This document shows, piece by piece, positions 1 through 9,276 of a DNA stretch of 64,000 nucleotides. Numbering within the stretch: position 1 is the first letter of the stretch; every line of letters starts with the position of its first letter. Where the stretch lies: positions 62,001 through 126,000 of the forward strand of contig NZ_CP097205.1 of assembly GCF_024029855.1 (NCBI RefSeq). The letters run 5' to 3'. The position numbers and the translations under genes are program-made. The notes beneath the pieces are model-generated. The model saw only the letters and a program-made list of their open reading frames with translations, had not been told where the DNA came from and ran no database searches. Source of the DNA: Buchnera aphidicola (Sipha maydis). GTDB lineage: Bacteria; Pseudomonadota; Gammaproteobacteria; Enterobacterales; Enterobacteriaceae.

Positions 1-1617
1 GAAAATATGACTAATGAAGAAATTTGGAAATTAAATCGAGGAGGACATGATTTTAAAAAAATTTATTCTGCTTTAAAATTAGCACAAAGCATTAAAAATA
101 AACCTGTAGTAATATTTTTTCATACAATTAAAGGATATGGTATGGGAAAAAACATTGAAGGGAAAAATATTGCTCATCAAACTAAAGATATTCGTTTAGA
201 AGATCTAAAATATATTAGAAATTCATTTAAAATTCCAGTTTCAGATGTAGAATTAAAGAATTTACCATATGTTTCTTTTTCAAATGATTCAATTGAATAT
301 AAATATATGCATGCTCAGAGAAAAAAATTAGGAGGATATATTCCAGAAAGAAGAAAATACTTTTCTGAAAAAATATTTATTCCTACTTTAGAAGATTTTT
401 CTTCTGTTTTACAAGAGAATAAAAAAAAAATCTCGACAACTATTTCTTTTGTTAGAATTTTGTATATACTTTTAAATAATAATAAGATTAATAAAAGAAT
501 TGTACCTATTATTGCTGATGAAGCTCGTACATTTGGAATGGAAGATCTTTTCCGAAAAATCGGAATTTATAATTTATATGGTCAAAATTATATTCCTCAG
601 GATAAAGGTATTCTATCTTATTATAAAGAAGATATAAATGGTCAAATATTACAAGAAGGAATTAACGAATTAGGAGCTTTATCATCTTGGTTAGCTGCTG
701 CTACTTCATATAGTACAAATGATTTTCCAATGATTCCTTTTTATATTTATTATTCTATGTTTGGATTTCAAAGAGTTGGCGATTTATGCTGGGCAGCTGG
801 AGATCAGCAAGCTAGAGGATTTTTAATTGGAGGAACATCTGGAAGAACAACTTTAAATGGAGAAGGTTTACAGCATGAAGATGGGCATAGTCATATTTAT
901 TCTTTAACAGTTCCTAATTGTATATCTTATGATCCAGCTTATTCTTATGAATTAGCAGTAATTATTCAGAATGGTATGGAAAGAATGTACGGATGCAAAC
1001 AAGAAAATATTTATTATTATATTACTGTAACAAATGAAAATTATTATATGCCAGGTTTATTAAAAAAATCACAAGAAGGTATTTGCAAAGGAATATATAA
1101 ATTAGAAAAATATTCTAGTAAATATTATTCTATACAATTATTAGGATCTGGTGCTATATTAAATCTTGTACGAAAAGCTGCGAAAATTTTATTTGAAAGT
1201 TATAATATTGGTTCAGATGTTTATAGCGTCACATCATTTACAGAGTTAGCTAGAAATGGGCAAGATTGCGATCGCTGGAATATGTTACATCCTGCTCAAA
1301 AATCTAAAGTTCCATATGTTTCTAAAATTATGAATAATAATATTGCTCTTGCTGTAACAGATTATATGAAGTTATATGCTGAACAAATTAGAAAATATGT
1401 TCCTTCTATATCTTATAGTGTATTAGGAACTGACGGTTATGGTCGTTCAGATAGTCGAGAAAATTTACGTCAATATTTTGAAATTGATGAACATTATATC
1501 GTTATAGCAGTATTAAAAGAGTTATCTAAATTCGGAAAAATAGATGTTCAAGTAGTTTTAGACGCTATTAAAAAATTTAATATTAATATTGATAAAATAA
1601 ATCCGCGTTTAGTATAG
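1..1617 (+). CDS. aceE: Pyruvate dehydrogenase E1 component (partial, 5' end outside window)
   Basis: Thiamine-diphosphate-dependent E1 of the pyruvate dehydrogenase complex; it decarboxylates pyruvate and acetylates the lipoyl group of AceF. The reading frame is open to base 1, so the ATG at base 7 is internal. The visible 538 codons match roughly the C-terminal 60% of the usual 887-residue protein. Near-identical enterobacterial blocks include ADEARTFGMEGLF-like (here ADEARTFGMEDLF), FGFQRVGDLCWAAGDQQARG, the HEDGHSH block and the C-terminal LGTDGYGRSDSRENLR. The stop codon is fused to the AGGAG ribosome site of aceF, 14 bases before it, so the two genes are one operon. No sign of decay. 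Confidence 0.97.
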   Translation, partial: ENMTNEEIWKLNRGGHDFKKIYSALKLAQSIKNKPVVIFFHTIKGYGMGKNIEGKNIAHQTKDIRLEDLKYIRNSFKIPVSDVELKNLPYVSFSNDSIEYKYMHAQRKKLGGYIPERRKYFSEKIFIPTLEDFSSVLQENKKKISTTISFVRILYILLNNNKINKRIVPIIADEARTFGMEDLFRKIGIYNLYGQNYIPQDKGILSYYKEDINGQILQEGINELGALSSWLAAATSYSTNDFPMIPFYIYYSMFGFQRVGDLCWAAGDQQARGFLIGGTSGRTTLNGEGLQHEDGHSHIYSLTVPNCISYDPAYSYELAVIIQNGMERMYGCKQENIYYYITVTNENYYMPGLLKKSQEGICKGIYKLEKYSSKYYSIQLLGSGAILNLVRKAAKILFESYNIGSDVYSVTSFTELARNGQDCDRWNMLHPAQKSKVPYVSKIMNNNIALAVTDYMKLYAEQIRKYVPSISYSVLGTDGYGRSDSRENLRQYFEIDEHYIVIAVLKELSKFGKIDVQVVLDAIKKFNINIDKINPRLV

Positions 1618-1631
1618 GAGTATAAATTAAA

Positions 1632-2882
1632 GTGAACGTTGTTATTAAAGTACCTGATATTGGGATAGAAGAAGCGGAAGTAATTGAAGTTTTAGTAAAA
1701 ATAAATGATGAAGTAAATGTAGATCAAGGTTTGATTATTGTAGAAGGTCAAAAAGCATCAATAGAAGTTCCATCTTTATATCATGGTATAATAAAAAGCA
1801 TTGATGTTAAAATTGGTGATATAGTGAAAATTGATTCTCCAATTGTTACATTAAAAATTTTTGAGAAAAAAAATCAGAAAGAAGATATTAACAATTTTAC
1901 TGCTAAAAACAAGGATGTGAAATCTATTCATTCTGTGAATAATGATTCTAATATATATAATGAAAAAAAAGAAAAAAAAAATTTTTATTCCACATATTCA
2001 TCGCCTTCAATAAAAAGATTATGTCGTAAGTTAAATATTTCAATTTTGGATATTAAAGGTTCAGGAAGAAAAAATAGAATTTTAAAGAAAGACGTGCAAG
2101 AATATTTTTCTCATTTGAAAAAAATTAATTTACAAAATGATGATTTGAAAAATATAGATAAAAAAGGTAAAACACATTCTTTAAGTTCAAGAGAAGAAAT
2201 AATATATTTAAGTAAAATACAACAATTTTCTGGTTCGCGTTTATCAGAAAATTGGAAAAATATTCCTCATGTTACTCAGTTTGATAAAATTGATATAACT
2301 AGTCTTGAAAATTTTAGAAAAAAAGTGAATAAAAATTTAAATAAAAAAAATATCAGATTAACGTTATTACCTTTTATTATAAAAGCGATTTCGATAAACT
2401 TAATTAAATATAAAAAATTTAATAGTTATTTGCATAAAAAAAAAGATCGAATTATTTTAAAAAAAGAAATTAATATAGGAATAGCTGTAAACACTGAAAA
2501 TGGAATTATTGTTCCAGTTTTGAAAAATGTAAATCAAAAAACAATTTTAGAGATTTCTAGTGAGTTAATTTCTTTATCAAAAAAAGCGCAAAAAAATACG
2601 TTGTTAATACACGAAATGAAAGATAGTAGTTTTACAATCTCTAATTTAGGAGGTTTTGGAGGAATGGAATTCACTCCTATTATCAATTTTCCAGAAGTAG
2701 CGATATTAGGAGTATCTCGAGCTAAAATTGAACCATTATGGAAAAAAAATAAATTTATTCCTCGTTTATTATTACCAATATCTTTATCATATGATCATCG
2801 AGTGATTGATGGAGTAGATGGCGCTTTATTTATAAAAAATTTTAATAAAAATTTAAAAAATTTTTATAAAATTTTTTTTTAA
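1632..2882 (+). CDS. aceF: Dihydrolipoamide acetyltransferase (E2), single lipoyl domain
   Basis: Core acetyltransferase of pyruvate dehydrogenase; it passes the acetyl group from its swinging lipoyl arm to CoA. Domain order is one N-terminal lipoyl domain (about 1-76, lipoylated Lys41 in EGQKAS), a Lys/Asn-rich linker, a peripheral-subunit-binding domain (about 121-160, YSSPSIKRLCRKLNI) and the catalytic domain with YDHRVIDG (His389, Asp393). The protein has 416 residues, against about 630 in E. coli, which has three lipoyl domains. The start is GTG at 1632, supported by AGGAG at 1616-1620 overlapping the aceE stop. LipA and LipB encoded further along the window would supply its cofactor. 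Confidence 0.96.
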   Translation: MNVVIKVPDIGIEEAEVIEVLVKINDEVNVDQGLIIVEGQKASIEVPSLYHGIIKSIDVKIGDIVKIDSPIVTLKIFEKKNQKEDINNFTAKNKDVKSIHSVNNDSNIYNEKKEKKNFYSTYSSPSIKRLCRKLNISILDIKGSGRKNRILKKDVQEYFSHLKKINLQNDDLKNIDKKGKTHSLSSREEIIYLSKIQQFSGSRLSENWKNIPHVTQFDKIDITSLENFRKKVNKNLNKKNIRLTLLPFIIKAISINLIKYKKFNSYLHKKKDRIILKKEINIGIAVNTENGIIVPVLKNVNQKTILEISSELISLSKKAQKNTLLIHEMKDSSFTISNLGGFGGMEFTPIINFPEVAILGVSRAKIEPLWKKNKFIPRLLLPISLSYDHRVIDGVDGALFIKNFNKNLKNFYKIFF

Positions 2883-2934
2883 TTTATCTGATTTAACATC
2901 TTAAAACATTTTTAATTTTTGGAAATTTTTAAAT

Positions 2935-4344
2935 ATGAATAAAAAAGTTATAAATACAAATTTAGCTATAATCGGCGGAGGTCCTGCAGGATATTCTGCT
3001 GCTTTTAGAGCATCTGACTTAGGAATAAAAACAATTTTAATTGAAAAAAAACCTGTTTTAGGAGGAGTTTGTTTAAATGTTGGTTGTATTCCTTCTAAAG
3101 CTTTATTGCATTTTTCAAAATTTTTAAAAGAGTACGATGAATTTTGTGATTTAGAAATATTTTCTCATAAATTATCTTTTAATTTAAAAAAGTTAAATTT
3201 ATGGAAAAAAAATATAATAAGAAAAATGAATCATGGTTTAAAAATTTTAGCAGATAAAAGACAATTAAAAGTTATTCATGGTGAAGCATCTTTTATTAAT
3301 AAAAAAGAAATTTTTATAAAACATAAAGATTCTAATATTAATGTACAGTGCAAAAATATTATTATTGCTTCTGGATCTACTCCAATAAAATTATCTTCTA
3401 TAGATAATGAAAATAAAAATATATGGAACTCTACAGATGCTTTAAAAATACCATTTATTCCACGTAAAATGTTAATAATTGGAGGAGGAATAATTGGTTT
3501 AGAAATGGCTACTGTATATAGTTCTTTAGGTGCTAAAATTGATATAATTGAAAATTCTGATAGAATTTTACCTTCTTGTGATCTTGATGTAAGTTCTTTT
3601 TTCATAAATTCAATTAATAAAAAATTTAATCTATTATTAGATACCTATATAGAAAAAATTGAATCTTTGGATAGTAAATTTTTTGTTAAAACGAAGAAAA
3701 ATGGTATTTATTATGAAAATAAATATGATGTAATACTAGTTTCTATTGGGAGATTTCCAAATACAAATTTAAATCTTACAAATGTGAATATTGATTTAGA
3801 TAAAAGAGGTTTCATTATAACTGATCAGCAATGTCGTACAAACATTAAAAATATATTTGCAATTGGTGATGTTTCTGGAAATCCTATGCTTGCACATAAA
3901 GGAATTTATGAAGGTCATATTGCAGCAGAAGTAATCTCTGGTAAAAATCATTTTTTTGATACTAATATAATACCTAATATTTGTTATACTGATCCTGAAA
4001 TAGCCTGGGTTGGAATGGGAGAAGAAGAAGCAATAAAAAATGATATAGAATATGAAAAATCAATTTTTCCTTGGAGTGTTTCTGGTAGAGCATGTGTTTC
4101 TAATTCTTCATATGGAATGACAAAGTTAATTTTTGATAAAAATACAAAAAAGATTATTGGTGGTTCTATTGTTGGAAGAAACGCTGGAGAATTATTAGGT
4201 GAAATTACTTTAGGAATAGAAATGGGATGTGATGTTTCTGATATTTCTTTAACAATACATGCTCATCCTACTTTATATGAATCTATTAATTCTGCAGCAA
4301 AAATATCTGAAGGAACTATTACTGATTTGTTAAACTTAAAATAA
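2935..4344 (+). CDS. lpd: Dihydrolipoamide dehydrogenase (E3)
   Basis: Flavoprotein that reoxidises the dihydrolipoyl arm of AceF, and of 2-oxoglutarate dehydrogenase if present, using NAD. The 469 residues match the usual 474. Visible are the N-terminal FAD fold GGGPAGY (14-20), the redox disulfide Cys46/Cys51 in GGVCLNVGCIPSK, a second nucleotide fold GGGIIGLE, the second FAD-contact segment FAIGDVSG, and the C-terminal catalytic pair His444/Glu449 in HAHPTLYE. It lies 52 bases after aceF in the same direction and is followed by a strong hairpin terminator, which closes the aceEF-lpd unit. Confidence 0.97.
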   Translation: MNKKVINTNLAIIGGGPAGYSAAFRASDLGIKTILIEKKPVLGGVCLNVGCIPSKALLHFSKFLKEYDEFCDLEIFSHKLSFNLKKLNLWKKNIIRKMNHGLKILADKRQLKVIHGEASFINKKEIFIKHKDSNINVQCKNIIIASGSTPIKLSSIDNENKNIWNSTDALKIPFIPRKMLIIGGGIIGLEMATVYSSLGAKIDIIENSDRILPSCDLDVSSFFINSINKKFNLLLDTYIEKIESLDSKFFVKTKKNGIYYENKYDVILVSIGRFPNTNLNLTNVNIDLDKRGFIITDQQCRTNIKNIFAIGDVSGNPMLAHKGIYEGHIAAEVISGKNHFFDTNIIPNICYTDPEIAWVGMGEEEAIKNDIEYEKSIFPWSVSGRACVSNSSYGMTKLIFDKNTKKIIGGSIVGRNAGELLGEITLGIEMGCDVSDISLTIHAHPTLYESINSAAKISEGTITDLLNLK

Positions 4345-4713
4345 GATGATTGAGAATGATATATATATAGATTATGTTTATTGATTTTTTAAGTATTTTT
4401 TTTATAGAGTGTTTTACTTTTTTATTTTTGATGCTATGTTTAAGATCATTTTATACATAACATCAAATTTTTTTAATAAATTTTAAATTTTCATAAAAAT
4501 TTTATTTTATATAAAAATTTCAATAGACATTTTTTTTATTAAAAATATTTAATATTTTTAAATAAGAGTTTAATATTGTTAATATTTTTGAATGTTTATA
4601 ATATTATAAAGATTAATTATTTTTATTTATTTAAATATTTTTTTTAAAAATAATTTGTAATATTTTACAAAAAAATTTTACGTTTTTAGTAATTTTATTA
4701 TTAATTTAATATA
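4345..4713. other. Intergenic region lpd / erpA (369 bp)
   Basis: Gene-free stretch between convergent lpd and erpA. Apart from the lpd terminator (4427-4475) I see only AT-rich sequence, with no open frame resembling a known protein and no RNA-like GC-rich block. A gene may have been lost here, but no remnant is readable. Confidence 0.6.
4427..4475 (+). terminator. Rho-independent terminator downstream of lpd
   Basis: Inverted repeat with arms 4427-4439 and 4455-4467; 12 of 13 positions pair, with one C-A mismatch, around a 15-base loop. A run of T follows directly at 4468-4474. On the opposite strand the stem is not followed by T, so it serves the aceE-aceF-lpd operon rather than the convergent erpA. 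Confidence 0.85.
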
Positions 4714-5055
4714 TTATAAACCAAAAGATACTCCGCAACTACATTTTGTTTTTGCATTTGGATTTTTCACAATAAATTTTGCTCCATTTAAATCTTCAAC
4801 GTAATCAATTTCCCCTCCTATTAAATATTGTAAGCTAATTGGATCAATAATTATTTTAATATGTGATTGTTTTATTACAATATCGTTTTCTTTATAGGTT
4901 TTTTCAAATTTAAATTTATATTGGAATCCGCTACATCCCCCTCCAGTAATATATACTCTGAATTTAATATTTTTTTTGTTTTTATAAAAAATCAAATTTT
5001 TTATTTGTGTAATTGCAGATTTAGTTAGTGTTATTTGAGAGACAAAATTTTTCAT
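4714..5055 (-). CDS. erpA: Iron-sulfur cluster insertion protein ErpA (A-type carrier)
   Basis: A-type carrier that delivers Fe-S clusters to target enzymes; LipA and BioB in this window are possible clients. The family signature is complete: GGGCSGFQYKF (Cys41) and the C-terminal CSCG pair (Cys105, Cys107). A start at TTG 5064 or ATG 5061 would sit on top of the AAGG ribosome site (5065-5068). ATG 5055 has correct spacing of about 9 bases and gives 113 residues against 114 in E. coli, so I chose it. The block SLQYLIGGEIDYVEDL agrees with ErpA rather than IscA or SufA. Confidence 0.93.
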   Translation of the reverse strand: MKNFVSQITLTKSAITQIKNLIFYKNKKNIKFRVYITGGGCSGFQYKFKFEKTYKENDIVIKQSHIKIIIDPISLQYLIGGEIDYVEDLNGAKFIVKNPNAKTKCSCGVSFGL

Positions 5056-5201
5056 TAACATCAACCTTTTAAGTTTTTTATAAAAATTTTAATATTTTTA
5101 CTTTCTTATTTTCCTTATTTTTTTCTTTTTGATAAATTTTTTATAATAATTTTTAAAAAAAAATTTTACATTATTCGAATACATTCGATATTTTTAATTT
5201 T

Positions 5202-6341
5202 TTATTTTTTTCGAAGAAACGTAGGAATATCTAAATAAGATTTATCTTTTTTAAAAAATTTTTCTTCATTGTTTTCATGATCATATTTTTTTTTCGAAAA
5301 ACTTAATGAATTTAATCGATTGTTTCTATAATTTTTTATGGGATTTTTTGATGTGCTTTTATTTTTTTTTTTTAATGAAATTTGTTTTTCTAATCCTATT
5401 CCAGTTGCTACAACTGTGACTCTTAATTCATCGCTCATATCAGGATCTAATGAAGTTCCTATAACAACAGTTGCATTATCTGAGGAAAATGCTCTTATTG
5501 TATTTCCTACGATTTCGAATTCATCTAATCTTAAATTCATTCCTGCTGTAATGTTTACCAGGACTCCTTGAGCTCCAGATAAGTCAACATCTTCTAAAAG
5601 TGGGCTAGATATTGCAATTTCTGCAGCTTCTTCTGATCTGTTTTCTCCAGATGAAATTCCTGTTCCCATCATTGAATAACCCATTTCTGACATAACTGTA
5701 CGAACATCAGCAAAATCAACATTCATTAATCCAGGTCTAGTGATTAGTTCTGCTATACCTTGTACTGCTCCTTTTAATACATTATTTGCTGCGCTAAAAG
5801 CGTCTAATAAAGAAATACCTCTATTTAATACTTTTAATAATTTATCATTTGGAATGATTATTAATGAGTCAACATTTTTTGAAAGTTCCAAGATTCCTTG
5901 TTCAGCACATAACATTCTTTTTTTCCCTTCAAAATGAAAAGGTTTTGTAACAACAGCGACTGTTAGTATTCCTAATGATTTAGCTACTTCTGCAACTACT
6001 GGAGCTGCTCCTGTTCCTGTCCCTCCACCCATTCCTGCTGCGATAAAAATCATATCTGCTCCTTCTAGAGCTGTTTTTAAAATTTCTTTGTCTTCTTCTG
6101 CAGAAGTTCTTCCAATTTCAGGATTTGCTCCAGCTCCTAATCCTTTTGTAACGTTTGTTCCAATTTGAATAATTTGATTTACTTCTATTTTTCTTAAAGC
6201 TTGTGCATCTGTATTAATAGCAAAGAATTCTACTCCTTCAATTTTTTCTTTTACCATATATTCAACTGCGTTTCCTCCACCACCCCCTATTCCTATTACT
6301 TTAATTACAGCTTCATTACTCACTTCGACTGGTTCAAACAT
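5202..6341 (-). CDS. ftsZ: Cell division GTPase FtsZ
   Basis: Tubulin-like GTPase that forms the cytokinetic ring. 379 residues (E. coli 383). GTP-binding motif GGGTGTG at 105-111; the C-terminal conserved peptide [11 protein letters not shown], which binds FtsA, is intact. The linker before it is short and Lys/Asn-rich. AAGGAG precedes the ATG at good spacing. ftsA lies 57 bases upstream on the same strand. The sequence is much better conserved than FtsA. Its retention is notable because the murein synthesis genes that usually follow ftsA in this cluster are absent here. Confidence 0.98.
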   Translation of the reverse strand: MFEPVEVSNEAVIKVIGIGGGGGNAVEYMVKEKIEGVEFFAINTDAQALRKIEVNQIIQIGTNVTKGLGAGANPEIGRTSAEEDKEILKTALEGADMIFIAAGMGGGTGTGAAPVVAEVAKSLGILTVAVVTKPFHFEGKKRMLCAEQGILELSKNVDSLIIIPNDKLLKVLNRGISLLDAFSAANNVLKGAVQGIAELITRPGLMNVDFADVRTVMSEMGYSMMGTGISSGENRSEEAAEIAISSPLLEDVDLSGAQGVLVNITAGMNLRLDEFEIVGNTIRAFSSDNATVVIGTSLDPDMSDELRVTVVATGIGLEKQISLKKKNKSTSKNPIKNYRNNRLNSLSFSKKKYDHENNEEKFFKKDKSYLDIPTFLRKK

Positions 6342-6398
6342 AAATTATTCTCCTTAATTTTATATGTATTTTCTAAATTTGTTACATGGTGAAAATTT

Positions 6399-7643
6399 TT
6401 AATTTTTCACATGAAACCAATTATTTAAAATATATAACCAATTATTTTTTTTGTTAATAAAAGTATTATTTTTTTTATTTTTTTTATTTTTTTTAAAATA
6501 TAATAATCCAATTGCAGTTGAATATTCAGGTGTTTGTATGTAATTATTTTTTCCTTGAATATTTTTTGCATGTCCGATTCTAATCGGCATTTGAAAAATT
6601 CTTTTTGCACAATCAGTTAAAAATTTTGTTTTTGCTACTCCTCCTGTTAGAACTATTCCACTATTTAAATTATATTTGTAACCTTGTTTTTTTAATTTTT
6701 TTTGAACATTATGAATTTCATAGTTTACTATTTCTAATAATTCTAAACATCTTGATTCAATTACTTCTGTTAATTTTTCTTGATTTAAGATTTTTGATTT
6801 ATTATTGGATCTTGTGATTTGAACATTATGAAGATTTTCTTGTAAAAAACTAGATGCGCAGCCATATTTTATTTTTATATTTTCAGCATCAGATAAAGAT
6901 GAAGAAAATGCATATGAAATATCTTTTGTAATTATATCTCCTGCATATGGTATAACTTGGCTATGTTGTAAAGATCCATTTATATATATTAAAATATCTA
7001 TAGTTCCTCCTCCTATATCAAGCATGCAAACACCTAGTTTTTTTTCTTCATCTGTTAAAATTGCTTTGCTAGAAGCTAATCCAGAAAAAATGATTTTATT
7101 AATTTTTATGTTACATTTTTCTACTGCTTTAATAATGTTTTTTTCTATGCTATAATCTGAAGTAATTAAATGAACTTTTGCTTGCATGCGTATTCCTGAT
7201 AAACCTAATGGATTTTTTATTCCTTTATGTTCATCAATAATATATTCTTGTGGAATAATGTGTAAAATATGATTTTTATCATACATTTTTATAGATTTAG
7301 CTGTTTTGATTACTTTTCTGATATCTTTTTTTGTAACTTCATTTTTTTTAATAGAAACCATTCCAATTTCATTTTTATAATCAATATATTTATTTGAAAA
7401 TGATAAATTTATTTTATTGATTTTATAATTTGCCATTTTTTCAGCTTGAGAAGTAGATTTTTTAATACATTTAATTAATGCTTCTAAATCATGAATGTCT
7501 CCTTTATTTATTCCTTTTGACGAGCAAATTCCTAGTCCAAGAATTTTAATTTCTTTGTTTTCTAATATTTCTCCTATTAAGGATATAATTTTAGTAGTTC
7601 CAATTTCTACACCAACGATAATTTCTTTATTTATCCACTGCAT
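6399..7643 (-). CDS. ftsA: Cell division protein FtsA (actin-like membrane anchor of FtsZ)
   Basis: Actin-family ATPase that tethers FtsZ to the inner membrane. 414 residues (E. coli 420). Visible are the N-terminal phosphate loop region VGVEIGTTKI, the second phosphate motif DIGGGTIDI, the adenosine motif TGGVAK and a C-terminal amphipathic stretch ending NNWLYILNNWFHVKN, corresponding to the membrane-targeting helix. The 1C subdomain is more diverged. The upstream neighbour is rsmH rather than ddlB, murC or ftsQ, because the intervening cluster has gone. Confidence 0.95.
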   Translation of the reverse strand: MQWINKEIIVGVEIGTTKIISLIGEILENKEIKILGLGICSSKGINKGDIHDLEALIKCIKKSTSQAEKMANYKINKINLSFSNKYIDYKNEIGMVSIKKNEVTKKDIRKVIKTAKSIKMYDKNHILHIIPQEYIIDEHKGIKNPLGLSGIRMQAKVHLITSDYSIEKNIIKAVEKCNIKINKIIFSGLASSKAILTDEEKKLGVCMLDIGGGTIDILIYINGSLQHSQVIPYAGDIITKDISYAFSSSLSDAENIKIKYGCASSFLQENLHNVQITRSNNKSKILNQEKLTEVIESRCLELLEIVNYEIHNVQKKLKKQGYKYNLNSGIVLTGGVAKTKFLTDCAKRIFQMPIRIGHAKNIQGKNNYIQTPEYSTAIGLLYFKKNKKNKKNNTFINKKNNWLYILNNWFHVKN

Positions 7644-7816
7644 TATTATTTAAACTCATTTATTTAAGATTATTGAAGTCATAAATATTTTTTTTATATT
7701 TAAATTTTTTTTAAATAGTGTTTTAATTATTTTATATATAATATATATTATATTTTTTATTTTGTTTTTTGTTTTTTAATTTAATTTGTTACATTCTCAT
7801 AAGTTTCTTTAAAAAA
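7644..7816. other. Intergenic scar between ftsA and rsmH; site of the missing murein/division cluster
   Basis: 173 AT-rich bases with no readable coding remnant. In enterobacteria and in larger Buchnera genomes the genes ddlB, murC, murG, ftsW, murD, mraY, murF, murE, ftsI and ftsL lie between ftsA and rsmH. Here the two flanking genes are adjacent, so the deletion is directly visible; the identity of the lost genes is inferred from family-wide gene order. Confidence 0.7.
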
Positions 7817-8752
7817 TTATTTTAATTCTGCAATTCTAAGAATTGCACTTCTACATCGTGGATTTTGTAAAATTTCTTCTTTTGTAGAAAATATTTTTTT
7901 AAAAACTTTTAATTTGCATTTTCTTTCATGAAGTTTTTCTAATTCTTTAGTTGTTAAAGGAATATTTTTTGGTAAATTAGGAATTTTTCTACTATTTTGA
8001 AACATAAATTTTTTTATAATTCGATCTTCTAATGAATGAAAACTAATAATGCATAATCTTCCTTTAGGAGCTAGTATTTTCATAACATTTTTCAAAAAAT
8101 CTTTTAATTCATTTAATTCATTATTTGTTTTAATTCGAAGTGCTTGAAAAGTTCTTACAGAAGATTTTTTATTTTTTCGAGGTGTTATTTTTGATATGAT
8201 TTTTGAGAGTTCACATGTTTTTAATATTGGCTTTCTTTTTATTTTTCTAAAAATATGGAAAGCTATTCTTTTGTAATATTTTTCTTCTCCATATTTTTTT
8301 AAAATTTTAGCAATTTCTTTTTCTTTTACATGAAGTAACCATTCTGATACAGGAATTCCATTTTTTTGATTCATTCTCATATCTAATGGTCCATTTTTTT
8401 TAAATGAAAAACCTCGTTTATTATTATTTAATTGCATAGAAGACATTCCTAAATCCAGTATTATTCCATTAACTTTTTTAATGATTTTATATTTTTTACA
8501 GTATTTATAGATATTTGAAAATAAACCATGTATTATGGTAAATCTTTTATCTTTAATTTTTTTTGCAATTTTAATAGATTCTGGATCTCTGTCTATTGAA
8601 TATAATTTTCCGTAATCATTTATTTTTTTTAAAATAAATTTGCTATGCCCTCCTGCTCCAAATGTTCCATCTATATAAATTCCATTTTTTTGAATTTTTA
8701 ATGCTTTAATAGATTTTTTTAATAATACTGGAATGTGCATTTTTATTTTCAA
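7817..8752 (-). CDS. rsmH: 16S rRNA (cytosine-1402-N4)-methyltransferase RsmH
   Basis: SAM-dependent methyltransferase (also MraW) that modifies C1402 in the 16S decoding centre. 311 residues (E. coli 313). SAM motif DGTFGAGGHS at 28-37, LGMSSMQL, RGFSFKKNGPLDMRM and the C-terminal SFHSLEDRIIKKF are typical. The start could be ATG 8752 or ATG 8740 (MHIPVLL); neither has a clear ribosome site, since the upstream is oligo-A. It is the first gene of the division cluster in other genomes and is kept here for its ribosomal role while the rest has been lost. Confidence 0.95.
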   Translation of the reverse strand: MKIKMHIPVLLKKSIKALKIQKNGIYIDGTFGAGGHSKFILKKINDYGKLYSIDRDPESIKIAKKIKDKRFTIIHGLFSNIYKYCKKYKIIKKVNGIILDLGMSSMQLNNNKRGFSFKKNGPLDMRMNQKNGIPVSEWLLHVKEKEIAKILKKYGEEKYYKRIAFHIFRKIKRKPILKTCELSKIISKITPRKNKKSSVRTFQALRIKTNNELNELKDFLKNVMKILAPKGRLCIISFHSLEDRIIKKFMFQNSRKIPNLPKNIPLTTKELEKLHERKCKLKVFKKIFSTKEEILQNPRCRSAILRIAELK

Positions 8753-8769
8753 AATTTTTTTTTTTGGTT

Positions 8770-9276
8770 TTAATTTTTAGGAATAACATTTTTTCCTGAT
8801 CGAGAAATGTGAATTATTTTTCCAATTTTTTTAAGTTTTTTGAGAAATTTTTTAATTTTTTTATAGTGTTCTGATATTTCTATTATATATTCGAATTTTT
8901 TAAAATAAATTATTTTCACTTGAAAAATTTCTAAAAGATATTTAATTCTTTTAGAAAATATTTGATTAATTTCTGTATGAATTAAAATTGTTTCTCTAAT
9001 AAAATGATTTATATCGTTTATTTCGTAAATTTTTATTACATTGATTAGTGTATATAATTTTTTTTTTATTTTTTTTATTTCTTTTTTTTTTTCCATTATT
9101 TCAATAGTTATATCAAAAATCTTTTTTTTATTTTTTAAAATGACTTTCATATTTTTTATAATATTTTTTTGTTTTGAAAAAATATTTATAATTCGTAATA
9201 ATGATCCAAATTCATTTTCTAATAATATTTTTAATATTTTAGAGTATTTTTTTTTATTTTTTGAATCGCATTTCAT
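8770..9276 (-). CDS. ilvH: Acetolactate synthase III small (regulatory) subunit, diverged valine site
   Basis: ACT-domain subunit that activates IlvI and, in E. coli, confers valine feedback inhibition. 168 residues (E. coli 163). The N-terminal [12 protein letters not shown] aligns with the E. coli ACT motif, and RSG near the C-terminus is kept. The start ATG 9276 lies inside the ilvI 3' end (23-base overlap), with GGAGG five bases upstream, so the pair is translationally coupled. The protein is strongly diverged and Lys/Ile-rich. Positions equivalent to E. coli Ser17 and Asn29 are Leu27 and Ile39, while Asn11 and Gly14 equivalents remain. Confidence 0.88.
   Translation of the reverse strand: MKCDSKNKKKYSKILKILLENEFGSLLRIINIFSKQKNIIKNMKVILKNKKKIFDITIEIMEKKKEIKKIKKKLYTLINVIKIYEINDINHFIRETILIHTEINQIFSKRIKYLLEIFQVKIIYFKKFEYIIEISEHYKKIKKFLKKLKKIGKIIHISRSGKNVIPKN

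Noticed and set aside
5338-5937. Open frames antisense to ftsZ
   Set aside because: Reverse-strand shadows of a highly conserved gene.
6425-6610. Frame-shifted 61-codon frame inside ftsA 3' end, hinting at a frameshift
   Set aside because: FtsA is continuous in its own frame to its membrane-targeting end, so no frameshift is needed.
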